DNA of 64,000 bases from contig NC_016452.1 of NCBI RefSeq assembly GCF_000235365.1, forward strand, positions 1,288,001 to 1,352,000. Direction: 5' to 3'. A model generated the notes under the pieces. The model was given only the letters and a program-made list of their open reading frames with translations, ran no database searches and was not told where the DNA came from. The position numbers and the translations under genes are program-made. Below are positions 29,616 through 38,820 of the stretch, piece after piece. The number at the start of each line of letters is the position of its first letter. The first letter of the stretch is position 1. Source of the DNA: Eremothecium cymbalariae DBVPG#7215 (lineage: Eukaryota > Ascomycota > Saccharomycetes > Saccharomycetales > Saccharomycetaceae).

Positions 29616-30221
29616 TTAGTTAATGTTAAAGGCTTCCAGCATCTCTTCCATCTCACGGTGTTCCTCGGCAACCCAACGTTCATACTCCTCGCGTTGCTCT
29701 AGAATACGTATGAGTTCTGCATCGTCGTCTTCAGAATCGTGATTGACTCCGGCGGAAGAATGTGCGCTAGCGGTTGACCCGGAAGAGCTGTCTTGGTGGG
29801 TATCATCATGTGACGACGGAAGCTGTGTTTCAAGTGCATCTAGAATACTGTTGATTTCTTCCTGCTTCACAGCGTATTTATCAGCTTCCTTATTAAGCCG
29901 TTTGAGAGAAAGACGACGTTCTGTCTCTAAAACGTAATGTTCCATATCGCCGCGCTGCTTCACGAGTCTGTTATCCCTCAGCCTGTTTCTTGCTCTCTTG
30001 GCGTGATTATTCATGGCTATGGACCGCGCTGTGGGGGACGATAACAGTGGATTGTGGTTTTGGGACCTAGATATGCGTCTCCTGTCAATTATGGCGTTCA
30101 CGACCGAACCTTCAGAATGTAGTTGATAGTCCTCCTCGAAGGAAGTGTCGATGGAGGTGTCATCATATGGACTATATGGCTCACGGATCCTCGGTGGACT
30201 GCTATGTAGGTTTCTGTTCAT
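29616..30221 (-). CDS. RTT105: Rtt105-like RPA-associated protein
   Basis: A 201-residue acidic protein with a Ser-rich N-terminus, a basic segment (NHAKRARNRLRDNRLVKQRG) and an acidic helical C-terminus (LIRILEQREEYERWVAEEHR, then EMEEMLEAFNIN). It sits among NUP170, the SSA gene and AAR2. In S. cerevisiae RTT105 (YER104W, 208 residues) lies between SSA4 and NUP157, the duplicated copies of the same neighbours. Rtt105 chaperones RPA to the nucleus and restrains Ty1. The identification is from synteny, size and the acidic C-terminal helix; sequence conservation was not tested. Confidence 0.72.
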   Translation of the reverse strand: MNRNLHSSPPRIREPYSPYDDTSIDTSFEEDYQLHSEGSVVNAIIDRRRISRSQNHNPLLSSPTARSIAMNNHAKRARNRLRDNRLVKQRGDMEHYVLETERRLSLKRLNKEADKYAVKQEEINSILDALETQLPSSHDDTHQDSSSGSTASAHSSAGVNHDSEDDDAELIRILEQREEYERWVAEEHREMEEMLEAFNIN

Positions 30222-30560
30222 TACCTGGCGCCAGTGACCCTTGGCAAGTATTTACATGTTTTAATTAAGATGTAATGTAATGTTAACGTTGCATTTATTT
30301 GGAATGTGCCATGCTAACGCGAAAATATCTGCAGAGCGAGGGGAAGATGCTTCATCAAAATTATGAAGACAGCATCCGTCATCTTGAAGAAGCCATATAG
30401 CAGTGCTATAATGATTGTATTCTATGGATCTGATTGGATTAAGAATAACATTAACTAAAGAAATAAAATAGATTATTTTAATGTAAAAAGGATAATATAT
30501 ACTAAAAAAAGATTGGTGTACGATTGCGATCATATTATATATTATATATAAGCCTGTTTT
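30222..30560. other. ILS1-RTT105 spacer
   Basis: AT-rich region upstream of RTT105 and downstream of ILS1; no gene seen (a 90-codon frame at 30261-30533 is not supported). Confidence 0.5.
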
Positions 30561-33500
30561 TTACAATCTGAATATTTTCAACTTGAAAAGTGTATCATTG
30601 ATAGATTGATCCTCATCAGCTAGTGCTTCTCCATTTGAACCTTCAAACCTTTTAATTGCCGATCTACAAGTTTTGGTGAACATTTGGAAATGTTCCTTTA
30701 CAATTGATTCAAAACCAATGGTATCATTCACTAATTCGTATTGGATTTCAACGTCGTCAGTAGCTTCCAAACCGCACTTTTTCCTTAACTTTTGTATTCT
30801 GTTTACTAGCTCTCTGGCTAAACCTTCCGTCTTCAATTCTGGGTAGACCTTAGTGTCTAAGATGATTAAAACATCTTGATCTGTTCTGGTTTCTTGGCCC
30901 TCTTGAACTTGTTCTTCAGGCAAAGCTCTGATAACACTTAGATCACCCTTCACTAGCTGAATATTGGCGACTTCAATTCTTCCAGTTTGCAGATACGCTT
31001 GGACTTGTTCAGATGTTAGAAGGGGTAGGGCATCCTTCACCTTTTTCGCATCTTTTTTCAACTTCTTACCCAACACTGGCCAATCAGCAACAGCTCTATA
31101 TTCAACACCATATTTTGCTTCATCTGAGGTGATGATCAAATCACGAACATTCAATTCTTCAATAATATACTTTTTCAAGGATTCAATGTCGTTCAAGTAA
31201 TCTTCATCACTGTGTAATATAACTAAGCTCTTTAAGGGAGTCTTTAAAGAAATGGTCTTCTTTTCACGAATGTTTCTACCCAATTCGATGACAGATTGCA
31301 TTCTTGAAACTGCCTTCTCGATTTTTTCATCAAACAATTCCTTTATAGCAACTGGGTATGGCAAGAAATGAACGGATCTAGTGTCTTCGGAGAATTTTTC
31401 TAAGAGTTCCTGTGGGATGAATTCTTTCATCCTCAGGTATATATTTTCGGAAAGATATGGTGTGAATGGCGCCATAGCACGTACAAAAGTCAGTAAAGCC
31501 TCAAATAATGAGTTTAATGCCTTTATGCAGTCATCTACACCATCTTCACCCTTCAAACGACGACGGTTGAACCTGATGTACCAATTGGTTAACTCGTCGA
31601 TGAAATCCAACAACTTAGGAACAACAGAGTACAACTTATAGGCTTTCATTTCTTGATGAATATACTCAACCAACGATTGTAAAGATGCCAAGAGCCATTT
31701 GTCCATGACATTATCACTTTTAATGGTTGGATCATATTTAAATTCGATACCGGAAGACTTTTTCAATAAAGCAATTTGACCTTCCAAGAATTTGAAGGAG
31801 TTCCACCATGGTATCAAAACCTTTGAAACAACTTCTTTCACACCCTCTTCCTTGAACTTCAATGATTCTGCTCGTAAAACAGGAGAGTTAATTAAATATA
31901 ATCGTAAAGCGTCAGCACCATATTTATCTATGACGATGTTTGGATCAGGGTAGTTTTTTAAAGACTTGGACATTTTTTTTCCATCAGCAGCCAAGACAAT
32001 TCCAGAAACGATGACATTTTGGTATGGAACCTCACCAAACAAATGGGTACCCAAAACACCCAAAGTGTAAAACCAGCCTCTAGTCTGGTCTAAACCCTCA
32101 GAAATGAAGTTAGCAGGAACCCTACTTGCAAACTTTTCTTTGTTTTCAAAAGGATAGTGCTGAGAAGCGTAAGGCATAGAACCTGACTCAAACCAACAAT
32201 CGAAAACCTCCTCGATTCTTCTTAACACCCCCTTACCTTTTTTGGATGGGATAGTGATTTTATCAATGGTATCACGATGCAAATCCTTAATCCCTTTCGT
32301 TCCAGATAACTCTTCTAACTCTGCGACAGAGCCAATACAGACAATTTCTTCATAGTCTTCAGAAACCCATAATGGAATAGGAGTGCCCCAATATCTGTTC
32401 CTGGACACATTCCAATCTCTAGCATTGGCCACCCATGTCGCAAATCTCTTCTCCTTAATCACAGAAGGAACCCAATTAGATTTCTCAATAGATTCCAAAA
32501 ACTTTGGGATGATAGACTTAACACGTACAAACCAAGCCGGAACCGTTCTATAGAGTAACGGAGTATCAGATCTCCAACAGAATGGGTATGAATGTCTTAT
32601 TTGACTAACCATTAGCATATTGGAGCTGGCAGTCAACCTTTTGATAATTTCCTTATCAGCATCCTTGACATACAAACCAGCATAATCTTTTACTGCTGAA
32701 GTAAATCTCCCACTATCATCCAACGGGTTTGGTATAATAAAATCTTCTGAAATAATTCCAGCTTCCATGCAAACTCTATAATCGTCTTCACCAAATGCTG
32801 GCGCATTATGAACAATACCAGTACCTGATTCGGCAGTAACATATGCGTCACCAAGAACCCTGAAAGCGGAAGGACCAAATTCCTCAATAAAGTAGTCAAA
32901 CAATGGCTCATATTTCATGCCGACCAAGTCCCTACCCATATATCTTTCCACAACTTTTAGCTTCTCAGAAGCAACCTTCTTGTAAAGGGTCTTGAGCAAC
33001 GATTCCATTAAGATAAAATACATGTCCTTTTTCTCATCATATATCTTAACATATTCAAGCTCTGGGTTAACACACAATGCGGCATTCGATGGCAACGTCC
33101 ATGGAGTAGTAGTCCAAGCAACAAATTGCGTTTTTTCCTGACCGATAACGTTAAAACCAACGGTAACAGCTGGATCATTGACGTCTTTATAGTTTTGTTG
33201 CGCTTCAAAATTACTCAAAGGAGTCGTACATCCTGTAGAATATGGCATCACACGGTATCCACGGTAAACTTGATCTTTGTCAAATAACTCCTTAAACGCC
33301 CACCATATAGATTCCATAAAGGATGGGTACATGGTTTTGTAATCATTGTCAAAGTCAATCCAACGACCAAGACGACCAATAGTCTTCCTCCACTCATCGG
33401 CGTACGTCATAATAATAGCTCTACATTCATTGTTGTAATTCTCAATCCCATAGTTATAAACATCATCCTTGCATGTAATTTTCAACTTCTTATCAATAAT

Positions 33501-33779
33501 ATGTTCAATTGGTAAACCATGCGTATCCCATCCAAATCTTCTTTCAACATGATATCCATTCATAGTCGCATATCTAGGAACAATATCTTTAACCGTGGAC
33601 GCCAAAATATGACCGTAATGAGGTGTGCCTGTAGCAAATGGAGGCCCATCAAAGAAAGAAAATTCTGGCTTATTTTCAGTCAACTTTAAAGAAGTCTGGA
33701 ACGCATTGATTTCTTCCCATAAAGCTAGGATTCGTTCTTCTTCCTTTGGAAAAGAGAAATGACCGCTACTTTCTGACAT
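30561..33779 (-). CDS. ILS1: Cytoplasmic isoleucyl-tRNA synthetase
   Basis: Class I synthetase charging cytosolic tRNA-Ile. The 1072 residues equal the S. cerevisiae protein length. Visible are the HIGH-type box (GTPHYGHILA, about residues 51-60), the editing domain insertion, the KMSKS loop (DGKKMSKSLKNYPDP, about residue 600), an anticodon-binding helical region (KWLLASLQSLVEYIH) and the C-terminal domain. It lies beside RTT105/ATG8 as YBL076C does. Start ATG 33779; no anomalies. Confidence 0.98.
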   Translation of the reverse strand: MSESSGHFSFPKEEERILALWEEINAFQTSLKLTENKPEFSFFDGPPFATGTPHYGHILASTVKDIVPRYATMNGYHVERRFGWDTHGLPIEHIIDKKLKITCKDDVYNYGIENYNNECRAIIMTYADEWRKTIGRLGRWIDFDNDYKTMYPSFMESIWWAFKELFDKDQVYRGYRVMPYSTGCTTPLSNFEAQQNYKDVNDPAVTVGFNVIGQEKTQFVAWTTTPWTLPSNAALCVNPELEYVKIYDEKKDMYFILMESLLKTLYKKVASEKLKVVERYMGRDLVGMKYEPLFDYFIEEFGPSAFRVLGDAYVTAESGTGIVHNAPAFGEDDYRVCMEAGIISEDFIIPNPLDDSGRFTSAVKDYAGLYVKDADKEIIKRLTASSNMLMVSQIRHSYPFCWRSDTPLLYRTVPAWFVRVKSIIPKFLESIEKSNWVPSVIKEKRFATWVANARDWNVSRNRYWGTPIPLWVSEDYEEIVCIGSVAELEELSGTKGIKDLHRDTIDKITIPSKKGKGVLRRIEEVFDCWFESGSMPYASQHYPFENKEKFASRVPANFISEGLDQTRGWFYTLGVLGTHLFGEVPYQNVIVSGIVLAADGKKMSKSLKNYPDPNIVIDKYGADALRLYLINSPVLRAESLKFKEEGVKEVVSKVLIPWWNSFKFLEGQIALLKKSSGIEFKYDPTIKSDNVMDKWLLASLQSLVEYIHQEMKAYKLYSVVPKLLDFIDELTNWYIRFNRRRLKGEDGVDDCIKALNSLFEALLTFVRAMAPFTPYLSENIYLRMKEFIPQELLEKFSEDTRSVHFLPYPVAIKELFDEKIEKAVSRMQSVIELGRNIREKKTISLKTPLKSLVILHSDEDYLNDIESLKKYIIEELNVRDLIITSDEAKYGVEYRAVADWPVLGKKLKKDAKKVKDALPLLTSEQVQAYLQTGRIEVANIQLVKGDLSVIRALPEEQVQEGQETRTDQDVLIILDTKVYPELKTEGLARELVNRIQKLRKKCGLEATDDVEIQYELVNDTIGFESIVKEHFQMFTKTCRSAIKRFEGSNGEALADEDQSINDTLFKLKIFRL

Positions 33780-34348
33780 CTTTTTCCAAGCAGCTTAGTT
33801 AACCCCTGAGCCGTTTTGTTAGTCTCGCAACAATCTGTCCTATCTGCGGCAAATCTTTATATATTATAGACTGATAATTATAAATCACAAGTTATAAATT
33901 ATGAGTAAAAAAGTCAGAAAACTGTTCGCTTGTGTATTATGATAGTTGAAAATTTTTGTCCGTATTACATGATATATCCTGTCAGCTTTTAGATTAGTAT
34001 AAAATGTGTATTTATTTTTGATATCATCAAACGGTATGTAAGTTCGTATTTTATACATAGATATGTACATTCTGTTCGATTTGTGAACGAATATCTCCGA
34101 ATGGAATGAATGAGTGGACTCAGAAGTTTGCTTTACTTGTGTCTATGCTTGTTCCGAGATTGCCTAAATATAATACCTTTTAAAAATATACATATATATT
34201 TGAATAATAATATATTAACTGATAATAATAATAATAATATAAGGGATAAAAGAGGTAGGGACTGTTTTTTGCTTATTTACAGAACTCTACTGATCATATA
34301 TGGTTAAGCTTTAAATGAGGAGAATGAGGAGGCAGGGGCTTGAATCAA
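33780..34348. other. SSA-ILS1 spacer
   Basis: AT-rich, with an (AAT)n microsatellite near 34203-34241. It is the ILS1 upstream region and the 3' region of the HSP70 gene. No gene seen. Confidence 0.5.
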
Positions 34349-36295
34349 TCAATCAACTTCCTCAACAGTTGGACCGGAGTCCCCAGTAGCGCCTGGAGTT
34401 GGACCTGCACCTGCAGCACCTGGGAAACCGCCAGCAGGAGCACCTCCCGGAGGAGCACCACCAGCACTGTAGAATTTGGTCATAATTGGGTTAGCAACTT
34501 CTTCCAATTCCTTTTGTTTGTCTTTGTATTCTTCCGTGGAAGCAGCCTGGGAGGAATCCAACCAGTTGATGGTATCTTGGGCAGCAGTCTGCAATTTTTT
34601 ATGATCTTCCTCACCCACCTTTTCCTTGAAACTAGCCTCTTCAATGGTATTTTTCAAATTAAAAGCATAGGCCTCCAAGGAGTTCTTTGTTTGAACCCTT
34701 TCAGCCTCCTTTTCATCTTCGGCCTTGAATTTCTCAGCCTCCGCCACCATTCTTTCAATGTCCTCCTTAGATAGTCTACCTTTGTCATTTGTAATAGTAA
34801 TCTTGTTAGACTTACCAGTGCCCTTCTCGATAGCAGAAACATTCAAGATACCATTCGCATCAATATCGAATGTGACCTCGATTTGGGGTACGCCTCTGGG
34901 TGCAGGTGGAATGCCGGTCAACTCGAACTTACCCAACAAGTTGTTGTCCTTCGTCCTGGTTCTTTCACCTTCAAAGACTTGAATCAAGACACCCGGTTGG
35001 TTGTCAGCGTATGTGGAGAATATTTCCGACTTTTTTGTGGGGATAGTAGAGTTTCTTGGAATCAATTTAGTCATGATACCACCTGCGGTCTCGATACCTA
35101 GAGACAATGGAGCTACATCCAATAACAACAAATCCTGTGTCTTGGATGATTCATCACCGGTCAAGATAGCAGCCTGGACGGCAGCACCGTATGCTACAGC
35201 CTCATCTGGGTTAATGGATCTGTTTGGCTCCTTACCGTTAAAGAAGTCTGAAACTAGCTTCTGGATCTTTGGAATTCTAGTGGAACCACCAACCAACACA
35301 ATCTCGTCGATCTGCGATTTGTCCAACTTAGAATCCCTCAAAACCTTCTCAACCGGGTCTAGCGTCGACCTAAATAAGTCAGAACATAACTCTTCAAATC
35401 TAGCTCTGGTGATAGAAGTGTAGAAATCAACACCCTCAAACAAAGAGTCGATTTCAATAGATGTTTGCGAAGAAGATGACAACGCCCTCTTGGCTCTCTC
35501 GGCAGCAGTCCGCAATCTCCTCAACGATCTCTGATTGGTGCTCAAGTCCTTCTTATTCTTCCTTTTGAATTCCTGAGACAAATGGTTGACTAATCTGTTA
35601 TCAAAGTCTTCTCCACCCAAATGTGTGTCACCAGCAGTAGCCTTCACTTCAAAGATACCGTCATCTATCGACAACAACGACACATCGAAAGTACCACCAC
35701 CCAAATCAAAAATCAAAACATTGTGCTCCGATTGGCCCTTCTTGTCCAAACCATACGCAATAGCCGCCGCGGTGGGCTCATTGATGATTCTTAACACATT
35801 CAACCCAGCAATGGCCCCCGCATCCTTCGTCGCCTGTCTCTGCGAATCATTGAAGTAAGCAGGAACCGTCACAACCGCATCCTTCACCGTGGTACCCAAA
35901 TAAGACTCCGCAGTTTCCTTCATCTTACCCAAAACCATAGAAGAAATCTCCTCCGGCGTAAACGTCTTCGAGTCCCCCTTGAACTCCACCCGGATATTAG
36001 GTTTCCCCTCAACATTCACAACCTCAAATGGAAAATGTTTCGCATCATTAGTAACCTCGGCATCATCAAACTTACGACCAATCAACCGCTTAGCATCAAA
36101 AACAGTATTAGCAGGATTGATAGCAGCCTGGTTCTTCGCCGCATCACCAATCAACCGCTCTGTATCAGTAAAAGCAACATAAGATGGCGTAGTCCTATTA
36201 CCCTGATCATTTGCAATAATCTCAACCCGATCATTAGAAAAATGCGCAACACACGAATAAGTCGTACCTAAATCAATACCAACTGCCTTAGACAT
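34349..36295 (-). CDS. SSA3: Cytosolic HSP70, SSA family
   Basis: ATP-driven chaperone of the cytosol. The 648 residues have the N-terminal [20 protein letters not shown] and the phosphate-loop motifs [14 protein letters not shown] and [16 protein letters not shown] of the ATPase domain (to about 385). The substrate-binding domain and helical lid follow, then a Gly/Pro/Ala-rich tail ending EEVD, the TPR-cochaperone docking signal of cytosolic members. Position matches the duplicate pair SSA3/SSA4 (YBL075C/YER103W). A heat-shock element and TATA box lie upstream. Long antisense frames are a well-known HSP70 artefact. Confidence 0.97.
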   Translation of the reverse strand: MSKAVGIDLGTTYSCVAHFSNDRVEIIANDQGNRTTPSYVAFTDTERLIGDAAKNQAAINPANTVFDAKRLIGRKFDDAEVTNDAKHFPFEVVNVEGKPNIRVEFKGDSKTFTPEEISSMVLGKMKETAESYLGTTVKDAVVTVPAYFNDSQRQATKDAGAIAGLNVLRIINEPTAAAIAYGLDKKGQSEHNVLIFDLGGGTFDVSLLSIDDGIFEVKATAGDTHLGGEDFDNRLVNHLSQEFKRKNKKDLSTNQRSLRRLRTAAERAKRALSSSSQTSIEIDSLFEGVDFYTSITRARFEELCSDLFRSTLDPVEKVLRDSKLDKSQIDEIVLVGGSTRIPKIQKLVSDFFNGKEPNRSINPDEAVAYGAAVQAAILTGDESSKTQDLLLLDVAPLSLGIETAGGIMTKLIPRNSTIPTKKSEIFSTYADNQPGVLIQVFEGERTRTKDNNLLGKFELTGIPPAPRGVPQIEVTFDIDANGILNVSAIEKGTGKSNKITITNDKGRLSKEDIERMVAEAEKFKAEDEKEAERVQTKNSLEAYAFNLKNTIEEASFKEKVGEEDHKKLQTAAQDTINWLDSSQAASTEEYKDKQKELEEVANPIMTKFYSAGGAPPGGAPAGGFPGAAGAGPTPGATGDSGPTVEEVD

Positions 36296-36457
36296 CCTTA
36301 CTATTAAAATTCAAAAAATTAAAAAACTTTCCTTAAATGTTCTTTTATCTCCTTGTTTTTTAACTTGTTGTACCTGTCACACACTGACTGACTGACTACT
36401 ACAACTAGATACCACACAAAAAATTACAATTCCAATAAAACCACTTCAATCACCACT

Positions 36458-36465
36458 CCTTTATA
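36458..36465 (-). promoter_or_regulatory. TATA box of the HSP70 gene
   Basis: TATAAAGG on the minus strand, about 163 bp upstream of the HSP70 ATG at 36295. Confidence 0.5.
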
Positions 36466-36523
36466 CATCAATCTTGTCGATACTTTTACTTGCCTTTTGC
36501 CCCTGCTTACACTATCCTTGAAT

Positions 36524-36536
36524 TTCTGGAATCTTC
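36524..36536. promoter_or_regulatory. Heat-shock element
   Basis: TTCTGGAATCTTC fits the three-unit HSF1 consensus TTCnnGAAnnTTC exactly. It lies about 60 bp upstream of the TATA box and 230 bp upstream of the HSP70 start, so the gene is probably heat-inducible like SSA3/SSA4. Confidence 0.7.
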
Positions 36537-36769
36537 TAATCATTTCCAACTTGCTTTGTTCGTATTCTTCTTTTGTTTTACTATACGGCCAAGCGGGCGG
36601 CCTACGCTGTTCCGACTGAATTCTCGGTGGTGGCGGTTCCCTTGTTTGGCTGGTGAGCCATGGGATCCGGGGTGTGTGGCTGTGTGGGTTTGTGAGTCGC
36701 TTCTGGAATAATCTAGATCTTCGACGTTTCCTGAAAACGGTCGACGGCGAGATTATGTCAGCGGAGCGG

Positions 36770-37921
36770 CTACGCCGGACGTAGCTGGTGAAATGTGCGG
36801 GTAACCACTGTGGGTGCGTATTCGTCGCTGTCGCTGGCGCTGGCGGTGCCAGCGCCAGCGCCGCGCCCGGCATCCCAGCCGGCGTCCCAGTCGTCTTCGT
36901 CGTCGCCGTTGGCGGCGACGGGACTTGGAGGCAATAAGTTTCGTAGTTGCTGTATGGTAAGTGGAAGGTGCGTTCTGTGCGAGATATCACCAGGGTCTGC
37001 GGCACCACGGCCCGCGAGGCAGGTCAGCCAGAGTTTTTCGTTCAGGAAGGCATCGGCGTGTTCCTTCGGAAGAATGGCCAGTTGGGCCGCCAGGATGGAG
37101 TCGAGTTGTTGCAGATGGCGGGGTGGGATCTGCGAACTGCGGCACAGGAGTTCGGTGATACTGTGCCATTGGATGCTGGATCCGTAGTTGGAGAAGATGA
37201 GCGTGTTGAGAAAGGCAAACTGCAGTTCGCCCAGGAGAGAGAGCAGCGAGCCACAGTGGTACTGGGGTAGGATCACGTGATTCAAGTACCACGATTTGTC
37301 GAGGTAATCGTTCGTTTTATGTTCTGGTCGCAGAGCGGCAGATGACTTGAAGACTATTGGAGTGTAGTTGAGGATGGGTTCTGTTTCAGGGACGGTGATC
37401 TCGCGTTGTTGGTTTGGGATGCGATTGGCTAGCAGTGTGTTCTTGAGGAGTCTGTTTTCCTGCGCTGTGGTCATGGACGAGTCGACATAGGCAAGACAAT
37501 GGTGCGGGGACGTGGTTTCTGTCCAGTAGCGGATGTCGGTCCACTTCATGTGTTGTGTGAGAGTGTGCCAAGTGTCTTCGTCATCGATCTTCGGGTATTG
37601 GAACATGAACGGGAGCGATTGGCGGAGTCGGTCAGCGATTCTACACGCTGCGTCGTCGTTGCCGTAGCTAGTCAGCTGTGGAACATATAGCTCCTTGGTG
37701 ATGTCATAGGCGAACACTATGCATGCAGTGTCATTGGATTCGAACCAGTACCCGTAGCGCAGGCCGTTGTCTCCATGTTGGAAATGGACAACATGGAACT
37801 TGTACTGCGTAGAAATGCCCTTGATGCCATAGAACGGGTGGCCTGGCTTCAGCTGAAACGAGTGGTGGTCTATCCCGAGTATCAAATCCTTGCCGGCAAT
37901 GGAGTCCAGGAAGATGTTCAT
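36770..37921 (-). CDS. AAR2: U5 snRNP assembly factor Aar2
   Basis: Binds Prp8 in the U5 snRNP precursor and is displaced by Brr2 in the nucleus. The 383-residue product (S. cerevisiae 355) begins MNIFLDSIAGKDLILGIDHH and has the family segments PGHPFYGIKGI, YKFHVVHFQH and GYWFESND. A helical domain follows (LLSLLGELQFAFLNTLIFSN, SSIQWHSITEL). The C-terminal 50 residues are low complexity (GAGAGTASASDSDEY) and coincide with GC hairpins in the DNA. The gene is much GC-richer than its neighbours. Position matches YBL074C. Start ATG 37921. Confidence 0.94.
   Translation of the reverse strand: MNIFLDSIAGKDLILGIDHHSFQLKPGHPFYGIKGISTQYKFHVVHFQHGDNGLRYGYWFESNDTACIVFAYDITKELYVPQLTSYGNDDAACRIADRLRQSLPFMFQYPKIDDEDTWHTLTQHMKWTDIRYWTETTSPHHCLAYVDSSMTTAQENRLLKNTLLANRIPNQQREITVPETEPILNYTPIVFKSSAALRPEHKTNDYLDKSWYLNHVILPQYHCGSLLSLLGELQFAFLNTLIFSNYGSSIQWHSITELLCRSSQIPPRHLQQLDSILAAQLAILPKEHADAFLNEKLWLTCLAGRGAADPGDISHRTHLPLTIQQLRNLLPPSPVAANGDDEDDWDAGWDAGRGAGAGTASASDSDEYAPTVVTRTFHQLRPA
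36832..36860. repeat. Perfect 13-bp inverted repeat inside AAR2
   Basis: CGCTGGCGCTGGC (36832-36844), loop GGT, exact inverse at 36848-36860. A second stem, CGTCGCCG (36901-36908) with CGGCGACG (36913-36920), lies 40 bp to the right. Both fall in the low-complexity C-terminal codons of AAR2. Confidence 0.9.
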
Positions 37922-38246
37922 TGTTCGCTGTCCGATGGTGCTCTGGAGATGGCCAAGGTGATGAACAACCGGAAGCCCGGCGTTCCCAAAAGATCAATAA
38001 GGCGATCTATCTTGGTTTCTTTTTCTTTTACACATCCACACTTGACAAAACGTGGAACCAGCAAGCAAATAGAGAGCTTGCATTGGATTCCTTCCCGCAT
38101 CACGCATGGCATATCTTGCGGGCAGAGACCAGCTAACCAGCATCCTCTTGATGGTCACAAACACATTGCAGCCTCTTAAGTAAGCCCTAAACTGCCAGAT
38201 TGGTTCAACGTTATAAGTGATCTCATCGTTTTCCAAGAGAAAGTGG
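37922..38246. other. AAR2 upstream spacer
   Basis: The AAR2 promoter region up to the tandem repeat. No gene is seen; overlapping frames on both strands here are extensions of AAR2 shadows. Confidence 0.4.
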
Positions 38247-38316
38247 CGTATATAAAAATGCATCTCGAGCAATCAAGTTGTCGTATATAAAAATGCATCT
38301 CGAGCAATCAAGTTGT
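38247..38316 (+). repeat. Perfect 35-bp tandem duplication carrying a TATA box
   Basis: The units 38247-38281 and 38282-38316 are identical. Each begins CGTATATAAAAATGCATC, so the TATATAAAAA element is present twice (from 38249 and from 38284). It lies about 180-240 bp upstream of the snR56 RNA on the same strand. Confidence 0.9.
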
Positions 38317-38482
38317 CGTTTCCTTAACATCAATCAACTCTGTATGAAGAGCAGAGCTTTTCTTTCCACTGGATTTTCAGCACCAGTAGGCGGAGAAAGG
38401 GCTAGAATCAATCCCACTCTGTCGTTTGTTGCTCAGGTGAGCAATGGGACATTTCACACTTGTGTTCTTCTCTAGTAATGGC

Positions 38483-38590
38483 TTTTTTTTTAACGTGATG
38501 AAAACTTTTCAACACAGACCTGTACTGAACTCTAACGAGTTTTGCAGAGAACACGATTATTGCCTTTTTACATCTGATACTAAAAAAAAA
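38483..38590 (+). ncRNA. SNR56: Box C/D snoRNA snR56 (U25 homolog)
   Basis: Has C box GTGATGA (38495-38501), D' box CTGA (38525-38528) and D box CTGA (38574-38577). Runs of nine T (38483-38491) and nine A (38582-38590) flank them and can form the terminal stem. The guide CACAGACCTGT (38513-38523), directly upstream of D', is the exact complement of the 18S rRNA segment ACAGGTCTGTG. The fifth base before D' pairs with the G methylated by snR56 in yeast (Gm1428) and U25 in humans. S. cerevisiae SNR56 lies between AAR2 and RPS8A, the same position as here. The mature RNA is probably about 38492-38581. Confidence 0.88.
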
Positions 38591-38820
38591 CAACCAGTTC
38601 TTGTGCTCTTCTTGTATTGCAGTGCTTCTTTTGTATTGGAACCTCGCCTATACGTAGTGCTTCAGCAAGCCCAAAAATAAAAATAATGGGAGTAATAATT
38701 AATATAGTAACTTGTTGTATTGTAGTGTTTTGGCTTTACAAAAGAAAGATTAATAGAAACAATTTACATAATGATGAAAAGATGAAAGTGGAGGCGACTG
38801 GTATCGTCTTACAAGTTCAC
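38591..38820. other. 3' region between snR56 and RPS8
   Basis: AT-rich; the convergent ends of the snoRNA and RPS8 transcripts. Nothing else seen. Confidence 0.4.

Noticed and set aside
34340..35858. Several antisense frames opposite the HSP70 gene
   Set aside because: Long antisense frames are a well-known by-product of HSP70 codon usage; the sense protein is unmistakable.
36424..37008. 194-codon frame overlapping AAR2 as a full gene
   Set aside because: Its start is GTG, and the HSP70 TATA box and heat-shock element lie within it. Kept only as a low-interest finding.
37737..37747. Perfect tRNA B-box (GGTTCGAATCC) on the minus strand
   Set aside because: It lies inside conserved AAR2 codons (GYWFESND), the flanks do not form a T-stem, and no A-box precedes it.
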